Positions 23,475 through 31,482 of a stretch of DNA of 64,000 nt are shown piece by piece; positions within the stretch are counted from its first letter, which is position 1, and each line of letters opens with the position of its first letter. The translations under genes and the position numbers were made by a program. The stretch covers positions 204,499 through 268,498 of the forward strand of contig NZ_BMMH01000011.1 of the NCBI RefSeq assembly GCF_014645735.1. The letters run 5' to 3'. The stretch comes from Nocardia jinanensis (lineage in GTDB: Bacteria; Actinomycetota; Actinomycetes; Mycobacteriales; Mycobacteriaceae). Under the pieces are notes generated by a model. That model was not told the DNA's origin, ran no database searches, and saw only the letters and a program-made list of their open reading frames with translations.

Positions 23475-24836
23475 ATGGGAGGTATGCAGAAAGCGACCGG
23501 TAGCAGCGCGGTGCTCGAATCCGCCGCTGGGGCGTCCACCCCCGGCGGCCCGGCCGAACCACCGGGCGTGTTCGCCACCCTCACCGACGACGCGGCCAAA
23601 CGACGGGACCTGTGGCGGATGAAGGCCGTCGCGACCGGCCTGCTGGCCGTCGCCACGATCATCTACCTGGTGTGCCGGTGGTTGGAGTCACGCGGCGGCG
23701 CCGGCGACTGGGTGGGTTACGTACGGGCCGCCTCCGAGGCGGGCATGGTCGGTGCGCTGGCCGATTGGTTCGCGGTGACGGCCCTGTTCCGGCATCCGCT
23801 CGGCCTGCCGATCCCGCATACCGCGATCATCCGCCGGAAGAAGGACCAGCTCGGCGCGAGCCTGGGCGATTTCGTGGGCACCAACTTCCTGTCCCCCGAA
23901 GTGGTGACGGCGAAGGTGAATTCCGCGCAGATCCCGTGGCGGGTGGGGCGCTGGATGGCCGGGCCCGGGAATGCGGCCCGGGTCGCCGACGAGAGTTCGA
24001 CGATCCTGCGTGCGGTCGTGGGAGTACTGCGCGACGAGGACGTCGAACAGGTCATCGACAACACCATCGTGAAGCGGATCGCCGAACCACTGTGGGGTCC
24101 GCCGATCGGCCGGGTGCTGTCCGAACTGCTGGCCGACAACCGGCAGCTGCCCCTGCTGGACCTGCTCGCCGAACGGGCCCACCAGTGGGCGCTGGGCAGC
24201 CAGGAGACGATCGACCGGATCGTCAACGGCGAGGCGCCGCAGTGGGCACCGAAGTTCGTGAACGTGCTGTTGTCGGAGAAGGTGTACCGGGAGCTGGTCG
24301 AATTCACCTGGAAGGTGCGTTCCACGCCCGACCACGAGGTCCGGCTGGCCGCGAACCGTTTTCTGGAGGAGTTCGCCGAGGACCTGCAATACGACGAGAC
24401 GATGATCGCCAAGGCCGAACGGATCAAAACCGAGATCATGGGCCGGGAGGAGATCACCGGTCTGGCCGAGGCGACCTGGCGGGCGGCCAAACGTCTGATC
24501 CTGGAATCCGCCGACGACCCGAACAGCACCCTGCGCCGCAAGGTCGCCGAGAACGTGCAGCAGCTGGGCGAACGTTTGCGCGACGACACCGAGACCCGCG
24601 CCAAGGTCGACAGCTGGATCGAGCGCGGCGCCCGCTATCTGGCGGCCAACTACGCCGACGAGATCGCCACCATCGTCAGCGATACCGTGGCCCGCTGGGA
24701 CGCGGAGGAGGCCAGTAAGAAGATCGAGCTCCAGGTGGGGCGTGACCTGCAGTTCATCCGGATCAACGGCACCGTGGTCGGAAGTCTGGCCGGATTGGTG
24801 ATCTATACGGTGTCGCAGCTGATGTTCGGAGGGTGA
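23475..24836 (+). CDS. DUF445 family membrane protein
   Basis: 453 residues of the DUF445 family: an N-terminal hydrophobic helix (about 55-75), G-A-L-A-D-W-F-A-V-T-A-L-F-R-H-P-L-G-L-P-I-P-H-T-A-I-I (about 95-120), a long charged helical middle, and a C-terminal membrane helix ending L-M-F-G-G. The family signature A-D-W-F-A-V-x-A-L-F-R-x-P is clear. Corresponds to Rv0473. ATG at 23475 or 23484; GGGAGG sits between them, too close to favour either strongly. Function unknown. Confidence 0.9.
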   Translation: MGGMQKATGSSAVLESAAGASTPGGPAEPPGVFATLTDDAAKRRDLWRMKAVATGLLAVATIIYLVCRWLESRGGAGDWVGYVRAASEAGMVGALADWFAVTALFRHPLGLPIPHTAIIRRKKDQLGASLGDFVGTNFLSPEVVTAKVNSAQIPWRVGRWMAGPGNAARVADESSTILRAVVGVLRDEDVEQVIDNTIVKRIAEPLWGPPIGRVLSELLADNRQLPLLDLLAERAHQWALGSQETIDRIVNGEAPQWAPKFVNVLLSEKVYRELVEFTWKVRSTPDHEVRLAANRFLEEFAEDLQYDETMIAKAERIKTEIMGREEITGLAEATWRAAKRLILESADDPNSTLRRKVAENVQQLGERLRDDTETRAKVDSWIERGARYLAANYADEIATIVSDTVARWDAEEASKKIELQVGRDLQFIRINGTVVGSLAGLVIYTVSQLMFGG

Positions 24837-24984
24837 GGTGTAGGGCCGACGCGGATGGGGCCGGGTGCGTGCGGGGCAGGAGTGAGTCTGGAGGTGTGGG
24901 TGGGTCTGGAGGTGTGGTCGGACCAGCCGTGATCATGGCCGCTGAGGTAGGGATATGCGGACCTGTTCGTGGAGGTGCTGTGTT

Positions 24985-25160
24985 TTGGCGCCGCCTGCGG
25001 CGTCGCGGGGTTGAGGCCCCCTCGGTCTCGCCGTTCAGGCCTCGAGACTCGAGCCTTCGGCTCATGCGCTTTCGAGGCCTGAACGGCGAGACGGGCCTCA
25101 ACCCTTCGAGGTGTCTCGTAAGACTCGACTCATGCGGTTATGTCGGCATTCGATGTCCCG
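24985..25160 (+). repeat. Family C interspersed repeat with long inverted arms
   Basis: The clearest copy of family C. Left arm GTTGAGGCCC (25010-25019) and TCTCGCCGTTCAGGCCTCGA (25026-25045) pair with TCGAGGCCTGAACGGCGAGA (25072-25091) and GGGCCTCAAC (25093-25102): 30 paired bases with one 6-versus-1-base bulge. It is preceded by a GGCGCCGCCTGCGGCGTC hairpin and followed by the shared CTCGTAAGACTCGACTCATG tail. It lies 148 bases behind the DUF445 stop and may end that transcript. Confidence 0.75.
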
Positions 25161-25264
25161 GTCGGCATGCGGACACCCAGGTGTGGCACAGCACTAACTT
25201 CTAACTTGCTTGCCCTTCACTACCTCCGCTTGCCCTTCACTACCTCCGGATGTACCCATCCGTA

Positions 25265-25355
25265 GGCGGGGCCCGCCCCGGTTCTGGAGCGAAGGAGTGA
25301 AGAACCGGGGTCGATAGGGCCCCGCCAGCGGCGCCGAAGGCGCCGCCATAAACAC
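25265..25355 (+). repeat. Family B interspersed repeat, internally deleted copy
   Basis: It has both hairpin arms (GCGGGGCCCGCCCCGGTTCT and AGAACCGGGG...AGGGCCCCGC), the GGCGCCGAAGGCGCC hairpin and CATAAACAC, but about 30 bases of the purine-rich core are missing. It ends 11 bases before the first operator dyad of the XRE gene. Just upstream, TTGCCCTTCACTACCTCCG is repeated twice. Confidence 0.75.
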
Positions 25356-25365
25356 TGCTAACATA

Positions 25366-25411
25366 GTGCTTGCAATTGCTAGCACCCTGACCTATCGTTG
25401 TACTTACAACG
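25366..25411 (+). promoter_or_regulatory. Promoter with two dyads upstream of the XRE-hbhA operon
   Basis: A near-palindrome GTGCTTGCAATTGCTAGCAC spans 25366-25385 and a second, CGTTGTACTTACAACG, spans 25396-25411. A -35-like TTGCAA (25370-25375) and -10-like TATCGT (25393-25398) are 17 bases apart, so the first dyad covers -35 and the second covers the -10/start region. This is the pattern of an autorepressed promoter; the regulator would be the XRE protein encoded downstream. Confidence 0.5.
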
Positions 25412-25425
25412 CCAGAAGGTGAGTG

Positions 25426-25917
25426 ATGGTCGACCATCCCGAGGTTTTCGCCCAGCGCATCGACGATCCGGCAGCGTCTGCCGGCGCCGGCGACAAGGCG
25501 GCCCGCGTAGTCAACGCGGCGCAGGACATCGGAGGGTTCATCAGGGCGCAGCGCGAAGCCGCGCAGGTTTCGTTGCGCCAGCTCGCCCAGCTGGCCGGGG
25601 TGAGCAACCCGTATCTCAGCCAGATCGAGCGCGGGTTGCGTAATCCCTCCGCCGAAGTGCTCACGCAGATCGCCAAGGCCCTGCGGGTTTCTTCGGAGGT
25701 GTTGTACGTGCGCGCCGGCTACCTCGAGCAGCGGCCGCACAGTCCCGTCCGGGATGCCTTGCTCGCGGATTCCGCGATCAGCGAGCGACAGAAACAGGTG
25801 CTCCTGGATATATACGAGTCGTTCCGCCGGGAGAACGGGCCGGAGGAAACGATCCCCCGGGACAGTGTTGTTCCACAACCGACAACCGACGCTCCACGCC
25901 AGGAGAACGATAAATGA
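25426..25917 (+). CDS. XRE-family transcriptional regulator upstream of hbhA
   Basis: 163 residues with a central HTH (F-I-R-A-Q-R-E-A-A-Q-V-S-L-R-Q-L-A-Q-L, then V-S-N-P-Y-L-S-Q-I-E-R-G, about residues 39-75) and a short C-terminal helical part. It corresponds to Rv0474. The ATG at 25426 has AGAAGG seven bases upstream; a GTG one codon earlier is too close. It overlaps hbhA by 4 bp. The dyads in its promoter suggest it controls itself and hbhA. Confidence 0.88.
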   Translation: MVDHPEVFAQRIDDPAASAGAGDKAARVVNAAQDIGGFIRAQREAAQVSLRQLAQLAGVSNPYLSQIERGLRNPSAEVLTQIAKALRVSSEVLYVRAGYLEQRPHSPVRDALLADSAISERQKQVLLDIYESFRRENGPEETIPRDSVVPQPTTDAPRQENDK

Positions 25918-26627
25918 CCGAGAAGTACACCACTGCCAAACCACTGTTCGCCACCGTCGGCGCCACGGACGCGGTCTACACCGCGGTTGTGGACGCGGTG
26001 AGCCAGGTGCGTGAGCGTGCGACCGACGTCAACGGCCGGGTCGACGATGCTCGTGAGCGGTTCGCCGGCCTGCCGGCCGATGTGCAGACCCAGTTCGAGC
26101 AGATCCGCGCGCGGTTGTCCGAGCTGCCCTCCGAACTGCCGGAGGATCTGGCCGAACTGCGGGAGAAGTTCACCACCGAGGAGCTGCGCAAGCTCGCCGA
26201 GCAGTACTACCGCCAGGCGCTCGACATCTACGCCGACCTCGCGGTCCGCGGCGAGGAGACCGTCGAGCGGTTGCGCGCCAACCATCTGGTCGAAGAGCAG
26301 GTCGGCCGGGTGGAGACCCTGTACAAGGACGCCAGCAGCCGGGCCGAGGATGTTCTCGGCCGGGTCAACGGGCTGATCGGCCGGAGCAAGACCGAATCCG
26401 CTCCGGCCGCTGAGTCGGCCGCCCCCGCCGCCCCCGCCGCGCCGGAGGTGCTCGATGCCGAAGTGATCGAGGTCGCCCCCGAGGTTGCTCCGGAACCCGC
26501 GCCCGCGCCTGTCCCGTCGGCCGAGGCGGCGCCCGCCGCCAAGAAGCCCCCGGTCGCCAAGAAGGCTGCCCCGGTCGCCAAGAAGACTGCCCCGGCAGCC
26601 AAGAAGGCCACGCCGAAGAAGGTCTGA
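25914..26627 (+). CDS. hbhA: Heparin-binding hemagglutinin-like protein
   Basis: 237 residues. Residues 1-155 are a long charged coiled-coil-type region (repeated E-R-x-R-x-L, V-E-R-L). A Pro/Ala/Glu linker follows, then a C-terminal Lys/Ala/Pro tail with four K-K repeats (A-A-K-K-P-P, V-A-K-K-A-A and similar). In mycobacteria this tail binds heparan sulfate on host cells and is methylated on Lys. No signal peptide is seen, as in mycobacterial HbhA. Translation is coupled to the XRE gene, and a strong terminator follows. Confidence 0.88.
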   Translation: MTEKYTTAKPLFATVGATDAVYTAVVDAVSQVRERATDVNGRVDDARERFAGLPADVQTQFEQIRARLSELPSELPEDLAELREKFTTEELRKLAEQYYRQALDIYADLAVRGEETVERLRANHLVEEQVGRVETLYKDASSRAEDVLGRVNGLIGRSKTESAPAAESAAPAAPAAPEVLDAEVIEVAPEVAPEPAPAPVPSAEAAPAAKKPPVAKKAAPVAKKTAPAAKKATPKKV

Positions 26628-26644
26628 CCTGACGATTCAGGCGA

Positions 26645-26679
26645 AGCGCCCCCGTGCACGTGCAGTGCGCGGGGGCGCT
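26645..26679 (+). terminator. Terminator after hbhA
   Basis: AGCGCCCCCG (26645-26654) pairs perfectly with CGGGGGCGCT (26670-26679), and inner GTGCAC/GTGC bases can extend it. It is followed by GCTCTTATC. It lies 17 bases after the hbhA stop. Confidence 0.75.
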
Positions 26680-26696
26680 GCTCTTATCATGGTGGG

Positions 26697-26993
26697 GTGG
26701 AACAGGTGTATGGCTTGACCGGGTGGATCATGGCCGCGCTGTGGCTGCTGGCGGCGAGCGCGACCATTTTCGCGCTGGTGCACGCCGTGCGCCAGCGTTC
26801 CGACGCGTTCACCGCGGTCGACAAACTGACCAAACCCATATGGCTGGGCATCCTGGGGGTGGCGATTCTGCTGCTGTTGGTGAATTTCCTCAACCTGGGT
26901 CTGCTGGCGTTCATCGCGATCATCGCGACCGGTATCTATCTGGCCGATGTGCGGCCGAAAGTGGATGAGGTTCAGCGCGGTCCACGCTGGTAA
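26697..26993 (+). CDS. DUF2516 family membrane protein
   Basis: 98 residues with two or three membrane helices (about 8-30, 46-66 and 68-86) and a short basic loop with R-Q-R-S-D-A-F between the first two. Matches DUF2516 and the position of Rv0476 after hbhA. The GTG at 26697 is the first codon and lies shortly after the terminator, so the gene has its own promoter. Function unknown. Confidence 0.85.
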   Translation: MEQVYGLTGWIMAALWLLAASATIFALVHAVRQRSDAFTAVDKLTKPIWLGILGVAILLLLVNFLNLGLLAFIAIIATGIYLADVRPKVDEVQRGPRW

Positions 26994-27023
26994 TCGCGCT
27001 TATCGGCATCGTCGGCGGCGCTG

Positions 27024-27105
27024 CGGGCCGGGGCCCTGACCCCGGTTCTCCACTTCGTCGCTCGGTTGCCGCCCTCCGTTCGCCCGAGGACTGGGCGGGC
27101 CGGAC
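27024..27105 (-). repeat. Degenerate family B repeat (inverted)
   Basis: GGGCCGGGGCCCTGACCCCGGTTCTCCACTTCG-like order matches an inverted family B element (compare 52488-52540) with many changes: no TTAATA block and a scrambled core, ending GGGCGGGCC. It fills part of the 295-base gap between the DUF2516 gene and the hydrolase. Confidence 0.4.
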
Positions 27106-27249
27106 CGTGATGCGAGCGCCGGGTGAGCGCCGGTTCTGCCCCCGCTCGTCCGGTATGTGACCTATCTGAAAAACAGGCCGATACGGCCGCTCGGGACGGT
27201 GAGATCGTCTCGACTGTGGTGTGTGCGCTGGCGGGCCCCGACTCCACGC

Positions 27250-27270
27250 GTTACTGTGTCAATCGGTAAC
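27250..27270 (+). promoter_or_regulatory. Inverted repeat upstream of the alpha/beta hydrolase
   Basis: GTTAC (27250-27254) and GTAAC (27266-27270) flank 11 bases, with an overlapping TGTGT...ACACA. It ends 18 bases before the hydrolase ATG, over the likely promoter. It resembles a repressor operator; no cognate regulator can be named. Confidence 0.3.
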
Positions 27271-27288
27271 ACAAAGGAGTGTGTGTTG

Positions 27289-28332
27289 ATGCGTGCGACC
27301 ATGCCGAAGGCACTGAGCGCCCTAGCCGAACAGGTCGAGGGGCTGTTCGAGGTGCACCGTGCGGGGCTGCGCACCCGTGGCGGCTACCGTAATCCGGCTT
27401 TGAATCCGCCGAGTGCCGAACATCAAGTGATCGATGTGCGCGCCGATGACGGGGCTCGCCTGCGGGTCCACGCCTATGGGCCGGAAGACGCTCAGCCGGT
27501 AGTACTGATCCACGGCTGGACCTGCTGTCTCGAATACTGGAACCCGCAGATCAACGCCTTCGCCGAGCAGTACCGGGTCATCGCCTTCGACCTGCGCGGC
27601 CACGGTGAGAGCGAATTCGGCGAACCCGATCAGCTCGATTGTCACCTGCTCGCCGACGATCTCTGCGCGGTACTGGACGCGGTGCTGCGGCCCGGACAGC
27701 GAGCGGTGCTGGTCGGGCACAGTCTCGGCGCGATGACCGTCCAGGCCTGGGCCGGAAAATATCCGCAGCGGGTGACCGACCAGGTCGCGGCCGCACTGCT
27801 GGCCAACACCGGACCGCATTCGCTGGTCGCCGAGACCACGGTGGTGCCGTTCTTCAACCGGCCACTGCCGCTGCTCAACCGGATGATTCCGCTGCCGGCC
27901 TGGCTCGGCCGCAACGGGCTGAGCGCCCGGATCGTCTTCCCTCCGGTGGCCGCGGTGCGGTGGATCTTCGCCCGCCAGATCATGAGCCTGGCCGCCGACC
28001 CGGAATCGATCGAGTTCGGGATGAACATCGTGCGCTCCTGCCGGTCCCGGATCCGCTCGGAATTCGGGTTGCTGCTGGCGCAGATGGACCTCGGGGACGC
28101 GGCTCGTCACCTGGTGGTGCCGACCACGGTGGTGGCGGGAACGGCCGACGATATGACACCGGCGGTGCATGCCGAGCAGATCGCGTCCTGGCTCCGGGAG
28201 TCCGGGAATCTCGTGCAGTTCGTCCTGCTTCCCACCGGTCACCTGGGCAATCTGGAGGAGATCGACGGGTTCAACGAGATCCTCGAACAGGTGCTCACCT
28301 CGGTGCGGAAACCGGCCGAAGCGACCGGCTGA
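27289..28332 (+). CDS. Alpha/beta hydrolase
   Basis: 347 residues. Oxyanion loop L-I-H-G-W-T, nucleophile elbow G-H-S-L-G (Ser), acid in A-G-T-A-D-D and His in L-P-T-G-H-L-G-N. The R-G-H-G-E-S motif is typical of esterase/epoxide-hydrolase-like proteins. The ATG at 27289 is preceded by AAAGGAG nine bases upstream. The cap region has hydrophobic segments, so it may be membrane-associated and act on lipids. It is not part of the M. tuberculosis gene order here. Confidence 0.85.
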   Translation: MRATMPKALSALAEQVEGLFEVHRAGLRTRGGYRNPALNPPSAEHQVIDVRADDGARLRVHAYGPEDAQPVVLIHGWTCCLEYWNPQINAFAEQYRVIAFDLRGHGESEFGEPDQLDCHLLADDLCAVLDAVLRPGQRAVLVGHSLGAMTVQAWAGKYPQRVTDQVAAALLANTGPHSLVAETTVVPFFNRPLPLLNRMIPLPAWLGRNGLSARIVFPPVAAVRWIFARQIMSLAADPESIEFGMNIVRSCRSRIRSEFGLLLAQMDLGDAARHLVVPTTVVAGTADDMTPAVHAEQIASWLRESGNLVQFVLLPTGHLGNLEEIDGFNEILEQVLTSVRKPAEATG

Positions 28333-28338
28333 CCCGCG

Positions 28339-29229
28339 TCAGGAGAACACGACGGTGCGCCGCCCGTGCACCAGTACCCGGCTCTCCAGGTGCCAGCGCA
28401 GGCCGCGGGCCAGTACCACTCGCTCGATATCGCGGCCTTCGCGGACCATATCGGTCACGCTGTCGGCGTGGTCGACGCGGATCACGTCTTGTTCGATGAT
28501 CGGTCCCGCGTCCAGTTCGGCGGTTACGTAGTGGCAGGTCGCGCCGATGAGTTTGACGCCGCGCACAAATGCCTGGTGATAGGGGCGGGCACCTACGAAC
28601 GAGGGCAGGAAACTGTGGTGGATATTGATGGCCCGCCCGGCCCAGTGCTCGCACAGATGCTCGGGTAGCACCTGCATGAATCGGGCCAGCACCACCGCGT
28701 CGGGGGAATGCGAGTCCACCAGTTCCCGAACCTGTTCGAAGGCCGGGCCGCGTTCGGCCGGGTTCTTCGGGAACGGCACGTGGTGGAAGGGGATGCCGTG
28801 CGCCTCGGTGATCGCCGCCAGATCGAGATGGTTGCCGATAACAGCTTCTATGGTGGCGGGAAGCTCACCGGAGGTCGCGCGGCCGAGTAGATCGTGCAGG
28901 CAGTGCCCCTCTCTGCTCACCAAGACCACCGCGCGGCGCCGCACTCCCGAATCGTGCACCTGCCATTCGGTTTCCGGGCCGAGTTCGGCGGCGACCCGCT
29001 CGAACCGGCTGCGCAGCTCCTCCACGCCGAACGGCACGGTGGAGGCCTTGATGGACTGCCTGGTGAAGAACCAGCCGGTCTCGAGGTCGGAGTGGTAGCC
29101 GGCCTCCAGGATGGAGCCACCGAATTCGGCGATGAACGAGGTGATGGTGGCGATGATGCCCGGGCGGTCGAGACAGCCCAGAGTGAGCACGTAGCGTCGG
29201 CCGTCGGGAACGGTGGCTGCGGAAACCAT
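28339..29229 (-). CDS. purU: Formyltetrahydrofolate deformylase
   Basis: 296 residues: an N-terminal ACT domain (G-C-L-D-R-P-G-I-I-A-T-I-T-S-F-I) and a C-terminal formyltransferase-fold domain with the catalytic Asn-His-Asp set in I-N-I-H-H-S-F-L-P-S-F and A-E-L-D-A-G-P-I-I-E-Q-D. It hydrolyses 10-formyl-THF to formate and THF, supplying formate and balancing the one-carbon pool. Convergent with the alpha/beta hydrolase (six bases between stops). Length fits the family. Confidence 0.95.
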   Translation of the reverse strand: MVSAATVPDGRRYVLTLGCLDRPGIIATITSFIAEFGGSILEAGYHSDLETGWFFTRQSIKASTVPFGVEELRSRFERVAAELGPETEWQVHDSGVRRRAVVLVSREGHCLHDLLGRATSGELPATIEAVIGNHLDLAAITEAHGIPFHHVPFPKNPAERGPAFEQVRELVDSHSPDAVVLARFMQVLPEHLCEHWAGRAINIHHSFLPSFVGARPYHQAFVRGVKLIGATCHYVTAELDAGPIIEQDVIRVDHADSVTDMVREGRDIERVVLARGLRWHLESRVLVHGRRTVVFS

Positions 29230-29331
29230 GACGTCATCCTGACAGGACGACCGCCGGCCGGTCGCCGCGACTCCGCGGTTCCGGTCGACCGGGTGTGCCG
29301 GGGCCGCGTCGCGGGGGACGCGGCGGTCCGG

Positions 29332-29880
29332 TCACAGATCGTAGAACGGGGCGGCGTACCGGAATTCGCCGACTATCTGGGAGTCGTAGGCACTGAGCGG
29401 CCGGATCTGGAAATGGCTCGCCCATTCGGGCCGGTCGGGAATTATGCCCAGACGCGCACCCGGCTGGAAACCGAACCGGGGGTAGTAGTCGAGGCTGCCG
29501 AGCAGGCCGACGAGCGGTTCGTCCAGGGCGTCGGCGGCGCCGAGTACGGCGTGCATGAGTGCCGACCCCGCTCCCCGGCGCTGCTGTTCGGGCAGTATCC
29601 CGATGGGCCCGAGTGCCAGCACCGGGAACGGGCCCACGGTGGCCCGGGTGACGCATACGTGCCCGACAACGGTCTCGCGGTCCACCGCGACCATGGACAG
29701 GGTGGGCATCCATCCGGGATCGGTACGCAGCCGAGCCAGCAGCGCGACCTCCGGCGGCGCCTCTGCCGGAGCGGTGCCGGCCGCAGGGCCGTCCGGCGCG
29801 TAGTGCGGGGCGAAGGCGCTACGGTGCACGGCTGCGACAGCGTCGCTGTCGACGGCTCGTTCGCGGCGGATCAGCAACAT
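29332..29880 (-). CDS. GNAT family N-acetyltransferase
   Basis: 182 residues with the acetyl-CoA signature L-P-E-Q-Q-R-R-G-A-G-S-A-L (Q/R-x-x-G-x-G/A) near residue 100 and flanking strands L-G-P-I-G-I and Y-Y-P-R-F-G-F. The Y-Y-x-R-F-G-F block is common in the YhbS-like subgroup. The ATG at 29880 begins M-L-L-I-R-R-E-R-A. It diverges from deoC with 89 bases between starts. Substrate unknown. Confidence 0.85.
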   Translation of the reverse strand: MLLIRRERAVDSDAVAAVHRSAFAPHYAPDGPAAGTAPAEAPPEVALLARLRTDPGWMPTLSMVAVDRETVVGHVCVTRATVGPFPVLALGPIGILPEQQRRGAGSALMHAVLGAADALDEPLVGLLGSLDYYPRFGFQPGARLGIIPDRPEWASHFQIRPLSAYDSQIVGEFRYAAPFYDL

Positions 29881-29969
29881 CGTCCTCTCGTCGGAAGGCG
29901 ATACGAGTGTGCGGGAGGAGTTCGAGGCGCGCAACGGAATTCGCCGCGCGTGTGCCAGACTCTCGTCCC

Positions 29970-30638
29970 ATGGCCGATTCCATATCGCTGACCAGGTCCG
30001 AGGTGGCCGCAATGATCGACCACACGCTGCTCGCCCCGGAGGCGACGAGCGCGGATGTTACCGCCGCCGTGGCCGAGGCCCGGGAACTCGGTGTGTACGC
30101 GGTATGCGTTTCGCCGGCCGCGCTGCCGGTACGGGCTCCGGGCCTGGTGGTGGCGACCGTCGCGGGATTCCCCTCCGGAAAACATCATTCGCTGGTCAAG
30201 GGGGCCGAGGCCCGCCTCGCCGTGGAGCAGGGCGCGGCCGAAGTGGATATGGTGATCGATATCGGCGCGGCGGTCGCGGGCGATTTCGCGGCGGTTCTCG
30301 CCGATATCATCGTGGTACGCGAGGCGATCTCGGAGCGCGCGGTGCTGAAAGTGATCATCGAATCCGCCGCGCTGACCGACGAGGCGATCGTCGAGGTGTG
30401 CCGGACGGCCGAGCGCGCGGGCGCCGATTTCGTGAAGACCTCCACCGGTTTCCATCCCGCCGGAGGCGCCGATGTGCGCGCGGTCCGGTTGATGGCCGAG
30501 ACCGTCGGGGGGCGACTCGGGATCAAAGCCAGCGGGGGGATCCGTACCGCGGCCGCGGCTGCCGATTTGATCGCCGCGGGCGCCACCCGGCTCGGGCTGT
30601 CCCGGTCCCGGGCGGTGCTCGAAGGTTTCCCCGCCTGA
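29970..30638 (+). CDS. deoC: Deoxyribose-phosphate aldolase
   Basis: 222 residues, the usual bacterial length. Family motifs I-D-H-T-L-L at 17-22, E-V-D-M-V-I-D-I-G and the Schiff-base lysine in F-V-K-T-S-T-G-F, then I-K-A-S-G-G-I-R-T. It cleaves 2-deoxyribose-5-phosphate to glyceraldehyde-3-phosphate and acetaldehyde in nucleoside catabolism. Starts at ATG 29970; upstream in-frame codons are not protein-like. Corresponds to Rv0478. Convergent with the DUF2993 gene. Confidence 0.95.
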   Translation: MADSISLTRSEVAAMIDHTLLAPEATSADVTAAVAEARELGVYAVCVSPAALPVRAPGLVVATVAGFPSGKHHSLVKGAEARLAVEQGAAEVDMVIDIGAAVAGDFAAVLADIIVVREAISERAVLKVIIESAALTDEAIVEVCRTAERAGADFVKTSTGFHPAGGADVRAVRLMAETVGGRLGIKASGGIRTAAAAADLIAAGATRLGLSRSRAVLEGFPA

Positions 30639-30651
30639 CGGCCGGCGGGGG

Positions 30652-31374
30652 TCAGCAGGTCGCCTCACCTTCGACGGCCGGCAGTTCGGTCGGACCGCCA
30701 CGGAGGTCGACCTCGATACCGTTGCCGGTGACCTGCAACGCGGTCGGCTGCAGGCCCATCGGGTAGGTCTGCAGGCTCTCGGTCATCAGATCCACGACGC
30801 CCTGCGCCAGATCGTCGGGCACTCCGATACCGAGGAACTGTGCCTGGGACACATCGATATCGACTCGGCCGTCCTGTATCCGTGGGGTGAGTTGCATGGC
30901 CCCGAAACCGCCCAGCACCTTCATGGTGAGCTGCCCGGTATCGGGGTCGGACTGCACATCGCTGACCAGACCCTGCAGCGTCTGGGAGATACCGGCGTTG
31001 CTCCAGGAGACGTCGGCGTTCGAACTCCCGACCGAGCTGCCGCTGTTACCTCCCTCGGCCATCTCGATATCGTGGAATTGGGCGTGGACCTGCATATCGA
31101 CGGCCGGACCGAATTCGTCGCCTTTACTGTCGACGTCCATCCGCGAGACCTTCCCGTCCAGCCAGGTGAGCAGTAGCGGTTTCGCGCCGAAGCCGACGTC
31201 GATCTGCGATCCCATCTCTTTCTCGAACTGCGCACTGATGCAGCCCGCGATTTTGTGCCGCGCATACGCTTCACCGCCGATCAGCGCGGCCACCACGAGC
31301 ACGACCACGGTGATCAGGGCGATCGCGACGGTCCGGCGGCTGACCTTCGGGGCAGACAGGGACTTGGTGGGCAT
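30652..31374 (-). CDS. DUF2993 (LmeA-like) membrane-anchored protein
   Basis: 240 residues with an N-terminal membrane segment (about 15-35) followed by an extracytoplasmic domain. The C-I-S-A-Q-F-E-K-E-M-G pattern and the repeated V-D-V/I-D strands suit DUF2993. M. smegmatis LmeA (a DUF2993 protein) supports lipomannan elongation; whether this paralogue does so is unknown. It sits where Rv0479c lies in M. tuberculosis, just after deoC on the opposite strand. Confidence 0.75.
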   Translation of the reverse strand: MPTKSLSAPKVSRRTVAIALITVVVLVVAALIGGEAYARHKIAGCISAQFEKEMGSQIDVGFGAKPLLLTWLDGKVSRMDVDSKGDEFGPAVDMQVHAQFHDIEMAEGGNSGSSVGSSNADVSWSNAGISQTLQGLVSDVQSDPDTGQLTMKVLGGFGAMQLTPRIQDGRVDIDVSQAQFLGIGVPDDLAQGVVDLMTESLQTYPMGLQPTALQVTGNGIEVDLRGGPTELPAVEGEATC

Positions 31375-31482
31375 GCTCGAGATTCTTCCCGATGATTCTG
31401 TGCCGGCTCTGTGGCCCGGTTGTGGGCGGAGGGTGAATGTGACGACGTCAGCGCCGATCGGAACGGCAATTTATGATTTAGA

